From the NCBI GenBank assembly GCA_006503535.1, contig QYRS01000012.1, positions 2,087,001-2,151,000 of the forward strand: 64,000 bases of DNA, read 5' to 3'. How positions within the stretch are numbered: position 1 is the stretch's first letter; the number at the start of each line of letters is the position of its first letter. The position numbers and the translations under genes are program-made. Below the pieces are notes generated by a model, which saw only the letters and a list, made by a program, of their open reading frames with translations, was not told where the DNA came from and searched no databases. Shown piece after piece: positions 1-16,450 of the stretch. Source of the DNA: Arthrinium phaeospermum (lineage: Eukaryota > Ascomycota > Sordariomycetes > Amphisphaeriales > Apiosporaceae).

Positions 1-518
1 ACTCTGGGCAGATGCCCAGTAGAGGAGTTGGTAGGGACGGTCAGGAAGTCGCTCAGTTGACTGAAAGTATTGGCTTTGCTGTTGGACTCCGGGGCAGCGC
101 CATTATGATTATTATGGTGGTCCTGCAGGAGAGGAGCGGACATGGGCTGAGACGAGCGCTTGTTGCGGTAGTCGGACGCGGGGCTGCCGCCGTGAGACGT
201 CTGCCCGTGCGACGACATCGAAGACACGGGTGCCGAATCGCTAAATGTCTCGTCGTCGGACTCGGAGTCGGACAGCGACAATACGCTGCGCTGCTGCAGG
301 TCCGTGTCTAGGGGGCTCTTCTGCTGAGACACTTTGGAACCGCGCGTGTTCCGGCTCGATATGCTCGCTGCATCCTCATGATGAGCGTGGGTATTTTGTA
401 TATGATGATTTTGGAGGGGTGGTGATATGCCAGTGGTGGTCCTCCGACTGCTGGTGGAATCTTTGCGATTCCGGTGGGGCTGCTGCTGTTGTTGTTGGTG
501 TTGATGGTGTTGTTGTTG

Positions 519-557
<39 letters not shown>

Positions 558-1763
558 TGGCTGTGGCTGATAAGCCGCTTGCCGCGTCACCGGATTAGAC
601 AGCGGCGTAATAAAGGAGCTCATGTGCGTAGACGCCGTCGTCAAAGGCGGCGACGGCTCCGACGAGAACCGGTGGTCGTTGGAGGGCGGCATGGGGAACT
701 CGAGCAGGGGCGACGAGGTTTCCGCCTCGGTCTCGTCCTCCTCGACGTGCTCGTCCTGGCCGAAGAGCTGGCGCTCGTAGTGGTCGTAGAGCTGGTTCAG
801 CTCCGACGTCTTACTGCCCAGGCTCGGCAGCGTCTCGTTGCTCTGCCCGTGGTGCGAGGAGCCGCCGGGCGGCAGCTTGGCCAGCTTGCGCGACGCCCGC
901 TTGCTGCCGAGGCCGTGGTGGAAGGACGGCATGGCGAATGGTGACGAATCGTCGTGCTTGTCCTTGACGGGTGAGGTTTGCGAAACAAAGGACGGCGATC
1001 GCGTTACATAGTTGTTGCCCAGCACGGGCTCGACAGCTAGATTGGGGCTCACGTCCTTCCTGCTGTGGTTCTTGGGCCGGAGCAGGGACAGGTCCAGTTT
1101 GGCGGGTTTCTGCTTGCGGTCCTTGACGGCGAGCATGCCATCCGCATCCAAGAGATCGGTGATTTTGGTCGGCAAACCCTTGGCCATAGCTGAGCTCGAC
1201 GTCTGCTGCGAGATCGACAGGGGCACCTGGTGCGGGTCATAATGTGTGAAGATGGTGGAAGCGTTGGACTGCCGCCGCTGCGCGGTCGAAGCGCCCGTCG
1301 TCGTGCCATCGCCGCGGTAGTCGTGGCCTATGGTGGCCGCCGATTTCTTCTGCCGCAACTGGCCGTTGCTCGTGTAGTCGTTGTGATGCGCCGTCCGCAA
1401 CTGCCGGGGGATGATGTCTGATTCCAGGTCCCAGGGACAAGGCGCATGGTGTCCATAGTTGGGGCCCGCGCTCCCGCTGTCGTCGTAGTCGTGGTCCTCG
1501 TGGGAGCGGATCCCTAATCCGGTCTTGACGGTGGCATAGCCATCGCTGCTTTCTGATATGGAAATGCTGATGCCGGATTTGGCGTCCCACGGCTGCGGCG
1601 GGCTGCGAACGGAGCTGGAATTGGTCGGCGAGTCCACGTTGATCCCGCCCGTCCCCAGGATCCTCTCGGCTTTCGTCAGGGCGGGCCCCGCTCGCGTCGA
1701 GGGCGGCGACGGCTTGGCCTTGCGTCCCGGCACTGGGAATGTGAATTTGGACCGGTGGCCCAT
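1..1763 (-). CDS. Unrecognised low-complexity protein with polyQ tract, 5' part of gene
   Basis: The frame opens at an ATG whose first base is 1763 and stays open for 587 codons to the left edge, so the gene is partial and its 3' end lies outside the window. The protein begins MGHRSKFTFPVPGRK and is rich in Ser, Pro, Thr and charged residues, as expected for a largely disordered protein. A glutamine run of about 16 residues broken by histidines lies near residues 402-425 (about bases 490-556). A more ordered-looking stretch around residues 195-240 contains ITDLLDADGMLAVKDRK. No signal peptide, membrane helix or enzyme motif is visible. I do not recognise the family and assign no function. Freedom from stops over 1.76 kb, together with a sensible start, makes it a convincing gene. 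Confidence 0.75.
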
Positions 1764-4700
1764 GGTCGCGGCCTCTCGATAAATTTCAGCGCAACTACCC
1801 GCTGCGGATCAACTGCCTGATAGGCTTCCCCGGGATACGGGATACCCAAACGGCAGCTCCGGCAGGGTCTAAGCCAACCTCTCTCCTCTGCTCAGCCCTG
1901 TGTGTCCCAAGCATCAATGGAACTTAGTAATCCGGAGGCGGTGTATCGTTCGAAGATTGCCTGCGTGAATACGAGAGTGTGAGACCCTCTGACGGCGGCG
2001 ACGACAATCAAAGAGAGGTGTGATTCCACGGGAGGGGCCGCCAGGCGTAATATGTTGAACCGAACCGTAGAATATCGGTTGTTGACCCTACTCAAAAGCA
2101 CCCGAGTTCACTTGCTACCATTCTCCACCTCTGCTTTGACTATTGTTGCTTCGAATCTCTCTTTGATTGCTTCGGGGAGCGTAGACCATACTCCCTGTGG
2201 ATATCTGCCGTCGACGAAGAGAGAGCTCTGTGCTACTTGTCGTGTTGCTGTGCAAGGGGGGCGCGGATGGGCGGCGACGACGGCAAGCAACGCGGGGAAG
2301 CTATTGATCTTTGTTCTGGATGATGATGTACAGAAGAGAATCCACACGCAGGTCGGAAAGCCCGTGGGGGTTAGCTACTAGCGAGATGGATCAACAAGGG
2401 CCGTCCGTGATGGGCAAGGCCTGGCAGGGTAAAGGAGTGAGAGTGAGAGGAGAGTGAGAGAGGGCAGAGGAGGGCTGTGTCTGTCGATTTGATAAGTTGA
2501 TCTCGCTCTTCGCTCACGGGACTCGCTCTTCCACGTGCCGGGAGATGAGGGTAAGGCAGGTAGCAAGTAGGCAGATGGGGGTGAGAGGAGGAAAAAGGGT
2601 TTTGATATTCCAGAACCAAAGTTCGGAAGGGTGACAGGGGACTCGGGTCGCCGAACGAACAGGCAAAATACATGAAGGTACCCAAGATGCTAGCATTAAA
2701 CTGGAGATCGACCGCTTCTTTTCGCTGCAGGGCAGTCTTGGGCTGGCTCTCTGGCTGTGGCTCTCCGGCTCGCTCACGCTGCGCTACCTCGCTGCTGGTA
2801 TCTCCTAGGCAGGCAATAGCAGATACGCTACATTCAACAGTTCGACTGTAGGTTAAAGTCTCTTTTCCCTTTTTTTCCCACCATAATCTTGACTTGCAGC
2901 TGGGCTTGCTGGGCTGGGCTGGGTTGATGGGTGGTGGCCCGCGAAAGGTCCACTGCGCTTGGCGAGGGGATTTGCAGAATATCGACAGGGGTTTGGGGCG
3001 GGTTCCCAAGGAGGACCCCTGTACGTCTACCATCCGTTGTGGGTGACACCCCTTTGGGATGCTGACTGGTCTCCAGTTGATGGGTGCGTGTACGTACTCT
3101 TGCTACTCCGTACCTCCAAATCAAATACAGTACGGATTCGGTGCGTGTGCGCCAAACCAAAGAGACTCGAGGAATAGATATGCAGCCGTGTCAGCAACGA
3201 GGCCCGAGGAACAGCCAACAGCGACGAAGAAAAAGCAAAATGGGTCTTTCTTCTTTCTTCCTTACGTGCGAAGGTTGGACTTGGAGGGAGCTGGCCCTCG
3301 GCTGTGTGTGTTTAGTCTGGTCGCCCAGTGGCATTTAGCATCTGGAATAGTATCTTGATCGATCTTTGGTGGCTTTGGACCCCGGGCGCCCCTAAAAGAG
3401 GGAGGGATCGGCAATGTAGAACGCCCAATTTCTCCATGGCCAAAAAGTAATCACGAGGCACGACGGCTGAGATTGCACTGAGCAATGGCGGCAACCGGGC
3501 TAAGAACCGGCAGACAGACAGACTTGAGATATGCGTCAAGATTTGCATTTGCATTTGCATAGCGGTAGTGGTACAAGTCCAGGGCATGGTCGCATCGACT
3601 ATGAGGTCTGGCATATTGTGACAATCAAACCAAATTTTACCTGGTCGACCGGCAACTTGCGCACGCGGTTTGTTGCGCTGCGCTGCGCTACATCTGGCCT
3701 AGGCTTATACACTTTAGTGCACCATGCCAGCACATCCCCCAGCTCCCCCGTCCTTGCTTGCACTTGCGCATACGAGCCCACGGCCTTCCGCAACGCATCA
3801 GAAGGGCGATGGATTGGCGATGGGCGATGGGCGATGGGCGATGGACGATGGACGATGGACGATGAGCACCTGCAAAAACCTGGCAGCAGCCCGGTGCGCA
3901 GACAACTTAGAACTTGCACTTAGCGACTACGGCTTCGATTGCCCCCTGATGCTAGGCCGAGAAGGGAGCAAGCGCTGCAGACCCAGCAGACCGCCCCAGC
4001 CGCTAGAGCGGCGGCCGGCCAGAACATTGGGAACACACACAAGTCGAGATGCTGTTTTTTCCCTCGCGACCAGGCACAAGCAACAGGGACGGACCTTGGG
4101 CAGAGGCTCATTGGAACCGGACTAGTGACGTCTTTTTGTGCCATCGCCTGTCGCCTATGCCGCGACAAATTAGACGCCCTTCTCACCACAACCCAGAACA
4201 CAACCTTCCGTGCTAGCTCGGCCGGCTGGCTTCTTTTTGCTCTTCCGGGCGATCCAGGTACAGGTCCTAATTTCACCGTACTGCCCTTTATTGAACTGGA
4301 CGGACGGATGAAGTAGCTACCTAGTTGTCGGCATCGATCAGCCGATGCTGCTGCAGGTACTCCCGAGCTGCCTGTAGGTAGAGGTATTGCACATGGTGGC
4401 ATGGCGTGTCACAGCTAAGAAGTAATCACGAAAGTAAAAGTGTACATGCATCAAATGGATGTCGTCAGGAGACGAAACCAGACACGGAAAGCATTTGATA
4501 GCCATCAAAATGGTGGTTCACTTTTAGATTGACGACCCTACTTTTTTTTCTGTCGCGCTCTGCTCACTGCTGTCTCGGAGGGTCTCAGCAGCGGCAGCCA
4601 ACAGCCTGCAATTGCGGGAACCTGCAGCAACGACACATGGCTCGATGCGAAAATGAGGAGGTTGCACAAGACGATGGGAATGTCTCAAGTTTCGGGCTAC

Positions 4701-7646
4701 ACATGGCGTTCTGGGCAAGACGGCCGGCTCCATGAAACAACCAACTCACTCACGTTTCTGTAAGCAGTAACCGTAAGTTCTTCATTAGTTACTCAGTGCA
4801 TTTTCGGTAGTGCCCAAGCAGGCAGGCGACCACCCATGAGTGCGGATGCTGGCATCAGGCATGTAAACAACAGGGGCAACAACTACCATCAGAAAAAAAA
4901 GCAGCTGATTGACGAACGAGCGAGCGAACGAACACAAACGGAGCGCCATGGTAGCGCCGCGGAGAAAAAAACACAGACATCATCGGCGTCCCTAGACTCG
5001 TCAAACATGAGGTCGAGGCTGTGCGAGTGCCGGCGTAATATGGCTCCAAGTCCCGACTTGCCGACAGACAAACCAAGACAGAAGAAAAGAAGAATTCAAG
5101 AATCACGGCAAAGAGCACTACAGTAAGCAAGTACATCATCCGGTACTTGATGATATCAGAAGTGATGTACGAATTATCTACCTCATATGATTACATACCA
5201 GGTTATGGCAGACTAGTCCTCGGCGTACAGTAGCTTATCTTCATTGTGACTCTCAATCCAAGATCGTGGGTTTTTCTTCTTTTCCTTCTTTCTAGCGGCA
5301 CTCAAGCAAGTTTTCCTTGTACTACCAACTTACCGGTGAGCCGCACAGAGGGCCGACAAGCAGCAAAAGAAGAAGGAATAAAAAACAAATCGCCAGAACC
5401 CTGTCCGCATCTCCGCTTTGCTGGGCTATCGAATGGGGCCTCGCTAGGGCGCGAGGGCGATGACGCTTGCACAGACCGAAGACTAGTTAAGAGCCGCGAA
5501 TAGTCGATAATGCTGGTAATAGTTCCGGTCCCGAATTGCAAGACCCGGGGGGGCTCCAATACAATGCACTTTATTCTACTAGCACCTGCTGCAAAAGGAA
5601 GCAATAGGACACATGGAAATCCTTATTAGCTTGGAGAGCTTCTCGTATATGTCAGAACCCCGAGATTGGCCCAGAAAGGGGAAACGATTCCTGATGGCTG
5701 CCATTCCAAGACACATCAGACAACTTTAGGCAAAGGCAGGCCGTAGAGTGGCCCGGCACGGCACGCTTAATGCCCGCCTAGGCACTCCGTAGTGCTGTGC
5801 CCCTTGGGCTTTAGGGTCGCCCATCCCATCAATTCAGCTTTCGCCGCGACGGGCATGACAAACGAAATTGACCAGATAATGCAGCAGCAGCAACCCGCCC
5901 TTACATGACCATACTCCCAACTCCCATAAGGATATCAAGTACGTGCGCGCATGCCTGCCTACCTGACCTATAATTCCGGAATACCAGTCCGCTGTCGGCA
6001 TTCGACCAAAAAAGCCCACTCCATCTGCAACATCGTATCCCATCCCTTGGAAATAAATGGTTCCCCTCCTCCCCCCAGCCAGCACGTTAGCCCGACCTGA
6101 AATCGCCTAAAGGTGCCAAAAGGCCCGGAAGAAATCAATCGACAATCGAACTCTCCGGACGCGCGCAATCAAGGCGAAACGGGCTACTTGAGAGCAGATG
6201 CTACGCCAGATCCAATTTCCCCGACAATCTGCCATGTGAAGTAACCTCCCTTTCTGCTCCCTACTCCTCCCTCCTTGCCACGAGGCACAGAAACAGCGAC
6301 GATTGACAGCCGATGGTAAGTAGTACCGTGCATCGTGTGTGTGAACTTGTCGCGTGGCACAGGAACGACAGGCAGCCCAAGGCCGTGCGTGCAAAGCGCA
6401 AAGCGCAAAGCAGGGAGATGGTGGAAAGGATCGGCAGCCCCCTGTCTTGCTGCGGCGCTCCTGCAATACTCTTATTTCCCAGCATTACCGCCATATGCAT
6501 ATGCAGCTCGCTCTTAACCCCCCAGCTTCCCACTCCCGTTCGTCGCCTCTCAAACTTGACCAGATTTGGCCGCCTACCCCAGCCCAGGCAATCAATATCA
6601 CTGTCTGCTATAGCCAAGCTTGCGTCAGGGGTCTTTCCCAGATCATTACAGGTCGCCTGCGTGATTGGCTTACACGAACGAACATCTGTGTCAACATCTC
6701 CTAGCAGCTGACACCACATGATCGGGAAAGAAGCCATATCACAAATACCGTGCTCACATCTGAACATCAACAGACTCCCGAGCGGTAAAGGAACCGGATA
6801 CCAGGGGCCTAGAGACGCAAGATGAGATGACTGATCAGTGGTGAGTGATCAGACCAAACTACTGCTACTGCATGCACCCTCTTTCCCAACGGTCCATGCG
6901 GCCATGCGGCCGGCCATGCGATGCCCCCTTTTCTCCCGTGGGCTCAGCCTCCGTTCGTTCGTCCATCGACGAACCTGTCTTCAGTGGTGTGCCGTATCGT
7001 GCATCTCGCATGCTTGCATGTGCTTAATAAGACTGTCTCTTAAGAATGATGTGCTACATCTCCGACAAGAGCACGTCACGCCACATGCATGCTCTCTGTC
7101 TGACACTTTCGCTCATACCCAACACCCAGAATAAGCCGCATGGACATCCGGTTGGTGATCGGCCAGTAGCCAAAGCCAGTAATAAGTAGCAAGTGATAAT
7201 GTAGCAGCAGCCGCCACACGCCGTCGCACGACTACATACAACCGAAACCTGGCCGCCGGAGGACCGTCGTGTCTTGCCCTCAGCCCTACCCATGCAGAGA
7301 ACGGCCACATGCAGGTGCACCCCAGACCAAAACGAGGATGGGTTGATGACGACGAGACTCCCGACTCGTCTTCATCATATGTATATTCGCTTGCAAAAGA
7401 AAACTCCCCCATAGTAATAAAGGGAAAATGCTGTAGAGACGATCTGACTCTCGCCTATCCTGAAACATGGACAAAAAAAAGGGTTCTACTTGTAATCTAT
7501 TACGATATGATATGGCAATTGCCCATGGGTCTTGGGTAACTTGTTGTCAGCTTCAGTACCTAATGTAAGATGCTCCGGTACATTTACCCGACCCGTCGGA
7601 GAAACAGGCAAGTGTTGCGAGCGGCACATTGCATGTTGCGTTTGGA
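1764..7646. other. Gene-poor intergenic stretch
   Basis: No convincing gene was found. The part next to the left-edge gene should hold its promoter and leader. Scattered short ORFs on both strands have shadow-like composition, overlap each other and show no recognisable domain. The only structured sequence noticed is a heptamer tandem repeat near 3.8 kb, listed separately. Confidence 0.5.
3805..3874. repeat. Heptamer tandem repeat (GCGATGG/ACGATGG)
   Basis: About nine units of a 7-base motif follow one another. The unit changes from GCGATGG in the first half to ACGATGG in the second, so the array consists of two sub-blocks. It is intergenic and codes for nothing recognisable. It is a simple minisatellite that could vary in length between strains. 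Confidence 0.8.
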
Positions 7647-7919
7647 TCAGCGCTGGCTTGACTTGTGAACTTGTTCGTCGTACCGGTCACGATGGGATGG
7701 GGGCGTCATCGAAGAAGCAACTCGGCAGTTCTGTACAAAAGCAGCGCTGCTGGGTGTGTAAGTGCCTTCCACCTCCTCTGTCGGGTATTCCGTTTCCATG
7801 TAACGGTTGAAGGCCCGGTTCGCCTTTTTCATACGACGCTGATAGTAGGCTATCGCGCACTCTATCTCAAACACCGTCAAGGCTAGGGTAGCGACCAGCA
7901 TACCGTAGAAAGTGCTCAT
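7647..7919 (-). CDS. Possible small membrane protein, 90 aa
   Basis: From the ATG at 7919 the ORF encodes 90 residues. A hydrophobic N-terminal segment (residues about 5-25, GMLVATLALTVFEI) is followed by a basic, tyrosine-containing stretch (YYQRRMKKANRAFNRY) and an acidic to polar tail. That order resembles a single-pass membrane protein with a cytosolic basic flank. No homologue comes to mind, and the gene stands alone in a gene-poor region. It may be a chance ORF or one exon of a longer gene. I include it because its composition looks more protein-like than that of its neighbours. Confidence 0.3.
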   Translation of the reverse strand: MSTFYGMLVATLALTVFEIECAIAYYQRRMKKANRAFNRYMETEYPTEEVEGTYTPSSAAFVQNCRVASSMTPPSHRDRYDEQVHKSSQR

Positions 7920-8751
7920 CGGGACCGACGAAGGACATGGTTGGTCGGCTGGGAGGCTGAGAGAAAAGTTGCTTCTGGCGCCTACCAGGAACGAAAAAGC
8001 CAGCAATGGATTTAAAAGAAGACCCTAGCTCGGATCTGACGTTGCCGATCCAGATCCCGGCTAGCGAGCCACTGATGAAACCTGGGGGAGAAAATTGTTC
8101 GAAATGGGTCTGCTGCTGCTGCCAAAATCACATATGCCAATACGAGCACGCGGAGTCCAGTCAAGATTTTGTCTGGCCCGAATATGCCTGAGCCGTCTCT
8201 CTGATTTTGCTATGGCATATCATATGTAAGTGTACATGCGCATGTGATGACCGCAACATCCGCAGAAGAGCCGGCCTCGAAAGACCAGAGAGCTGTGCGT
8301 CTTGTCATCTCTTACGAGGTCTGTCAGATTGGCGTGTTATCACGTATGTGAAAAGGAAAAACAAAAGAAAAAGCCTTAACCTTACCTGGGATAAACATCA
8401 GATCACCGAAACCATTGCTACGGTAGCAGCAGCAGAGAGTCCTTCCCAAGCTAGGGAAACGAAACACAGAAACCTCTCACCTGTCACCAACTTCCACACA
8501 ATGGATGCAACCCTGAGCTGACCACAAGTGGCAGCAGTGCAGTCCAGGATGAAGGGTGCAGTGAATAAGGCCGCATCAGCTCCATACGATGGAGGAGTGG
8601 TATGCTCTCACCGACAGTCGACACCCAAGAAACAGCATGTTCAGGTTCGATGCGATACCTCTTACCAGCTGCTTCCCGTTCGACATTGGTGAACTTCAGG
8701 CAAGTGGCCAGGGCCTTTTTCTGAAACGCCAATGGCGGGAAGGACCCCGCC

Positions 8752-9089
8752 GAGCCGCGTGCACGCTCCACTGCTTATTACTTACTGTGTTTGTGTGCGT
8801 TTGTGTGTTGTCGTTTCCTTTATTTTGGTATTTGGTTTTTGGTTCCTTGCATTGGTTCAGCTCGACTGACACGCCGACGAGCGTCAAATGGCATCATCCG
8901 AACTCTTATCTTTGCGAGCCGCGTGCACGCTCCACTGCTTATTACTTACTGTGTTTGTGTGCGTTTGTGTGTGTTGTCGTCGTTCCTTTATTTTGGTATT
9001 TTGGTTTTTGGTTCCTTGCATTGGTTCAGCTCGACTGACGGACACGCCGACGAGCGTCAAATGGCATCATCCGAACTCTTATCTTTGCG
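8752..9089. repeat. Two-copy tandem duplication, period about 164 bp
   Basis: The sequence beginning GAGCCGCGTGCACGCTCC at 8752 recurs at 8916. The copies match closely through a GTGTTTGTGTGCG stretch and the shared end CATCCGAACTC. They differ mainly by small indels in the GT-rich and TTTGG-rich parts, the second copy being about 10 bases longer. It is non-coding and looks like a local duplication from slippage or unequal exchange. Confidence 0.9.
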
Positions 9090-10634
9090 CTCTCATGACT
9101 CTGACGCAGTCATGAACCCGTCCGTGTGTCGGCCAAGCACAAAGTAACAACAAACAAGCAAAGGACAACAGGCCGAGTCCTGGCTGCCATCACCACTGCT
9201 GCTGTTGCTGCTGCGCTTCCCTCCACATCTTCTGTCGTAGGCATGGGCTTGCTTCTCTCATGCAAACAGCGCCAAGCTCCTTCTTCCTCCTCACGTGCCC
9301 CCCATCGGCCCCGGGACTATTTCTCTTGGTACCCACCCGATGTCATGAAGCAAGCAAAGCCATCCTCGCCCCGACCGCCGCCCTCCGCGCGGCCCGGCAA
9401 CCGGCTCCCCCAAGGCCAACCCAACCCAACCCAATGTACCACCGCGACGACTGAGGTCACATTGACCATCGACGTGTTGATGTTTGAGGAATACCTAGCA
9501 CACCGCGAATAGAACACACAAGCGCGTGCATCCCGACGCTGGCGATGTCCATCCAACCCGGCTAGGTTAGAGCCATTTGGACAGGTAGAACAAAGATAGA
9601 CAGACAGGACAGGGCATCCACATTCCCCATCTGTGTTCGACTAACAGCGGCGACCTGCAAGGCGGTGGGCTAGCCAATGTCGCCTTGCAGTAGCCTTGTT
9701 CATGCGCAAGAGGCAGCTAGACGAGAAGAGAAAAGAAGAAATCCATCCTTCCTACTACACAACAGCGCAAAATATTCCCGCAAACCCATACGCATGGCGA
9801 CGCGCGACGGACCCGACAGTGCGTTCCCCCTCTCTCTTTTACTGCCCAGTAAGAGACGACGCTATGTAACCTGTGGATGAGAGAAGCTATTGGGGGTAGC
9901 TCATCAACCACAGACGGCCGGTCTTTGGATCGGTCTGCTGCCGCCCGTACATAGTACTGCTACGCGGCAACGAACACCCATCCATGCAGGTTGGGTTCCT
10001 ACCTGCAATGGCACCGTTCCAATGCGCCGCGGCAATTACGAGTTTGGTTTGGTTTGGTTTGGGTCAGAAGAACGCAAAAGTCTCCGACTCGACCCAAAGC
10101 CCATCCATTGCCAAGCAGCCCATTGTCAATCATGCCATCCAACCCCAACCCGCCCAAAGGCTGCTTACGGTGGTGCTTTTCTGGAAGACGACGCGTCGGT
10201 AGGTAAAAACAACATGTCATGCGGCTATTTCGTGCAGGTGCCAAGGATCTCCCATGCCTAAACGACGTTTCAGGGGATTGCGGCAGTTGGACGTGGTGTG
10301 CTTGGGTGGTTGGGTGAACCTACTTGCTGCTTCATGTCGTAACCTGCCACCACTCACCACTACAGTAGTACTACATACAGCACTGTGTTTGTTGCTTGGA
10401 AGTAAGGTTCGATATTTCTAATGTTGTCGCCGCTTTCGTTGAAGCACGATCCCCGGTGAGTTTAAAAGTATATGGCGATGATATGCTTGCATGGGCTAGG
10501 GCTGTAGTAAGCTTAACTCTCTCAGCCTGGTTTCTTGGTGAGCCGCCGGCTTGTTCCTCCTCTAAGTCCGGCACCGGCAGATGCCAGCCCAGCCGTTCTG
10601 GGCTCATGAGGCTTCCTATTTCAAAGAAGGATTG

Positions 10635-10765
10635 ATTGGTAAACTGTAGTTGCGATAGTTTCCATAGGCAGAAAAAGAAAGCTTCATCTGGATAGGCTAT
10701 TGGTAAACTGTAGTTGCGATAGTTTCCATACGAGGCAGAAAAAGAAAGCTTCATCTGGATAGGCT
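10635..10765. repeat. Two-copy tandem duplication, period 64 bp
   Basis: A unit beginning ATTGGTAAACTGTAG at 10635 and ending GGATAGGCT is repeated at once from 10699. The copies differ by three extra bases (CGA) in the second. It is intergenic and no gene reads through it. Confidence 0.9.
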
Positions 10766-11441
10766 CCTGAGTACTACCTGCTAGTTACTACCATACGATG
10801 TCCAGGACAATGAAAAAGTCACGCGAGTGGCATTATGAGTTCGGATTAGAACAGATGCATGGAGAGAGACAATTCTATCTGTATCTGCTGCGATGACACC
10901 TCTGGTCACTGTGAATTCGCGTTGAAGGTTAGGCCCGGGTGTCACGCGATTGATTCACCATCGCCGCCGCCGTGATAGCTCAAATGCACCTACTTACATG
11001 CAGCAGTTACACGAACTCATGAGGCTCCCTTGGCTATATACTTTTATACGATGCATGAATTACAACTTGGGCCTTATGGCAAGCTGCCGCATACATCTGT
11101 AGAAATCTTAGGAACGAGGTACTTAACCTTGTCCTGCCTTGGGATATGTAGTAATCATCTAAAAACCGCCAGGTTCGTTAGTAAAAAGGGGCAAGAGCGT
11201 ATCATCTGTTACACGATCTTATATCATGAGTTCTACTCACACATCATCATCACCATGGCCAGGGGCTCTCGAGTCCAGCCTTAGAGCATCCGCGACTCCA
11301 TCGCAGAGCGGACCATCTGTAATGCGAATATCAACAGTAGACTCTTGATGCTAGCTACATAGACATCTCCAATGAAGATTCTCATCCCCTCACACACCCC
11401 ATGAACCCCATCTCTCCGAAATCCCCTTCTCATCATCCCCC

Positions 11442-14531
<3,090 letters not shown>

Positions 14532-16450
14532 TGTCCCTCGGGGCTTAAACGAGAAGCGCATCTCTGATTGGAGTTTGGGGGCTTCCTGTTGGGCTGTGGG
14601 TATATTCTAGACTCAGGTGGAGGCTGTCCACGGCGTCGATGAGAAGACGGTCGACCGAGATGGGTGGCCGCCTCGGTGTCTGGGTGTTTCCGGGTGCCAT
14701 ACCTGGAGCTAACAGGCCGGATTAAGAGTGCAAACGGCTTAGTCTGGATGGGGATGGGGATGGCTGACGGGTCATTAAACGAGCAGGGAGCTGGCTAGCA
14801 TGGAACGAAACGGTTTGAAATGATGGAAAGGCCTTGCTTGTATTTGGCGCACGATCTCGTGACGATGGCTCCCAATGGGCAGCTCTATCTGATCAATGAA
14901 GCGATGCGAGCAGGCAGATAAAGTAACTAGCGTCTGTGTGCGCTGTGCATTCAGATTACGCTGCACATCAAAACGGGGAAGAGCAGCTTAATCCAGGGCT
15001 TTAGACTGATGCTGCAGTCGAATGCGCAATACCTAAAGTAGGATTGGGGGAATGGGTGAGAAGAGGTGGTTGGTGGTAGCTGGACAAATAACAGCTAGGG
15101 TGGTTTGGCCGGAGCTCACCGTTTAACATTCGATAGTTCTAGAGCGGTAAGAACGTAGCTTCTCCCTCGGCGCCTTTGTTAGCTTGACGGGGGAAGAGTG
15201 CGGGGGAGACGAGGAGACTTGGAGAGGGTGAAACCAGGCACGAGGGAAGACAGGAAGGTGGGGCAAAAACGGGTAGCCATGGAAAGCTTGCCTGTTCGAT
15301 TGGCTGGCGACCCAGGAATTTCCCGCCCGCCATTTGAGATCCATAACCCATGATCAGAAGACCCGAGGATTGATTCAGTTGATCTATCTGGTGAACCCGA
15401 GAATTCATGCGGCCACCGGATGATAGCTTGTATCCCGTCTGTTCAACGTCGTCGACTTGTCAGTGACAGCCGTGCTCGATTTCAGCCGCCTGGCTAGTAC
15501 AGTGAACCGGATACCACCCGAAGACAAATGCACGCCATGGCCCGCGACCTGCCTACTTTCCCAAGACTTGGCTCTTATTAAAGCAATACCAACGGGGGTC
15601 TGGTAACAACTACTCGAGTCACTCAACGGGCCAAAATGGACGCTAGATCTCGGGAATGACTTGGGTGACGGGGTCCGCTACATGCATACATGGGTATGCC
15701 AAGTCCAACAGAAACAACATCGAAACTTGCAGACCACTTGACATCTTGCCTCGGCCCGGCATCCTCTCTAAGTTACACCTCCGGCGTATCACCTGTGTTC
15801 TCCCTATGTAATCTGACCGTCTGTTTGGAACGGACACGGCTGTCAACACAAAAGACTGGAGTGATCGACCTTCCCCTTCTATACGACTGGACGCATGCAT
15901 GGGCTTTCTTCGTTTGCGATACCTTCTCCATAGGGCAACTGCTGGACGGAGCAGGAGCTAGGCCCGGCGGCTTCTTCCATCTGAGAAACTCCCAGGTACC
16001 CATCCACGCTTTACCGCATGTGCCCAAGAATACCACCCTCTTCGCGTGAAGTCAGCCCAGCCCCGGGACAAGAGAGAGCAGAGCATCGACCCATTCAGCT
16101 TTTCTAACGACCCCTACCCCAGGCGACATCCCCACCTCCGCATCTAACCCCCGTCGCTTGCCCAGGTCCCTTCTCCAGCTCGCTTCTGATTGCACAATGG
16201 ACAACGATGTATGTGGGGGAGTCTTCGCTCGCGCAGGAATCTCTTGGTCTATGGGCGGGGAAAACTTGACCAGCTCTCATAGCCGCACCATGGCCTCGTG
16301 GGCTCCCCGGCTTCACGCGGACCGAGGTGTAGGCTATATAGAGACCCGGTTCCCGATTTCTTGCATGCACCTGGTTCTCCCCTCGAGTGATCGACAAGCC
16401 TCCCTCTCTCGTGCCCTACTTGTCAGCCTCAAGTGAGCTCGTTCGTCACC
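14532..16450. promoter_or_regulatory. Shared divergent promoter region of beta-galactosidase and permease
   Basis: These 1.9 kb separate the two divergent starts and hold no convincing gene. A TATATA box lies at 16335-16340, about 110 bp before the permease ATG. Several matches to the CreA repressor consensus SYGGRG occur in the last 350 bp, for example GCGGGG near 16256 and CTGGGG/CCCCAG near 16117. The motif is only six bases long, so chance matches are expected. In A. nidulans the homologous pair is known to be lactose-inducible and under carbon catabolite repression; the same control here is inference. Confidence 0.5.

Larger units (their letters stand above)
7920..11441. other. Intergenic stretch with two tandem duplications
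   Basis: No convincing gene was found. The stretch holds a 164-bp and a 64-bp two-copy tandem duplication, listed separately. Its right part must contain the 3' end and terminator of the minus-strand beta-galactosidase, but no discrete terminator could be identified. Confidence 0.5.

Noticed and set aside
2371..3033. Minus-strand 220-codon open frame
   Set aside because: Ser/Pro/His-rich with overlapping frames of equal length on both strands, no domain, and it lies in the upstream region of the left-edge gene.
6261..6770. Open frames of 130-170 codons on both strands
   Set aside because: They are mutual antisense shadows with random-looking Cys- and Ser-rich composition and no start context, introns or motifs.
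9126..9512. Plus-strand 128-codon frame beginning MSAKHKVTT
   Set aside because: It starts at a GTG, has no ATG near its start, is of low complexity, and shows no family resemblance.
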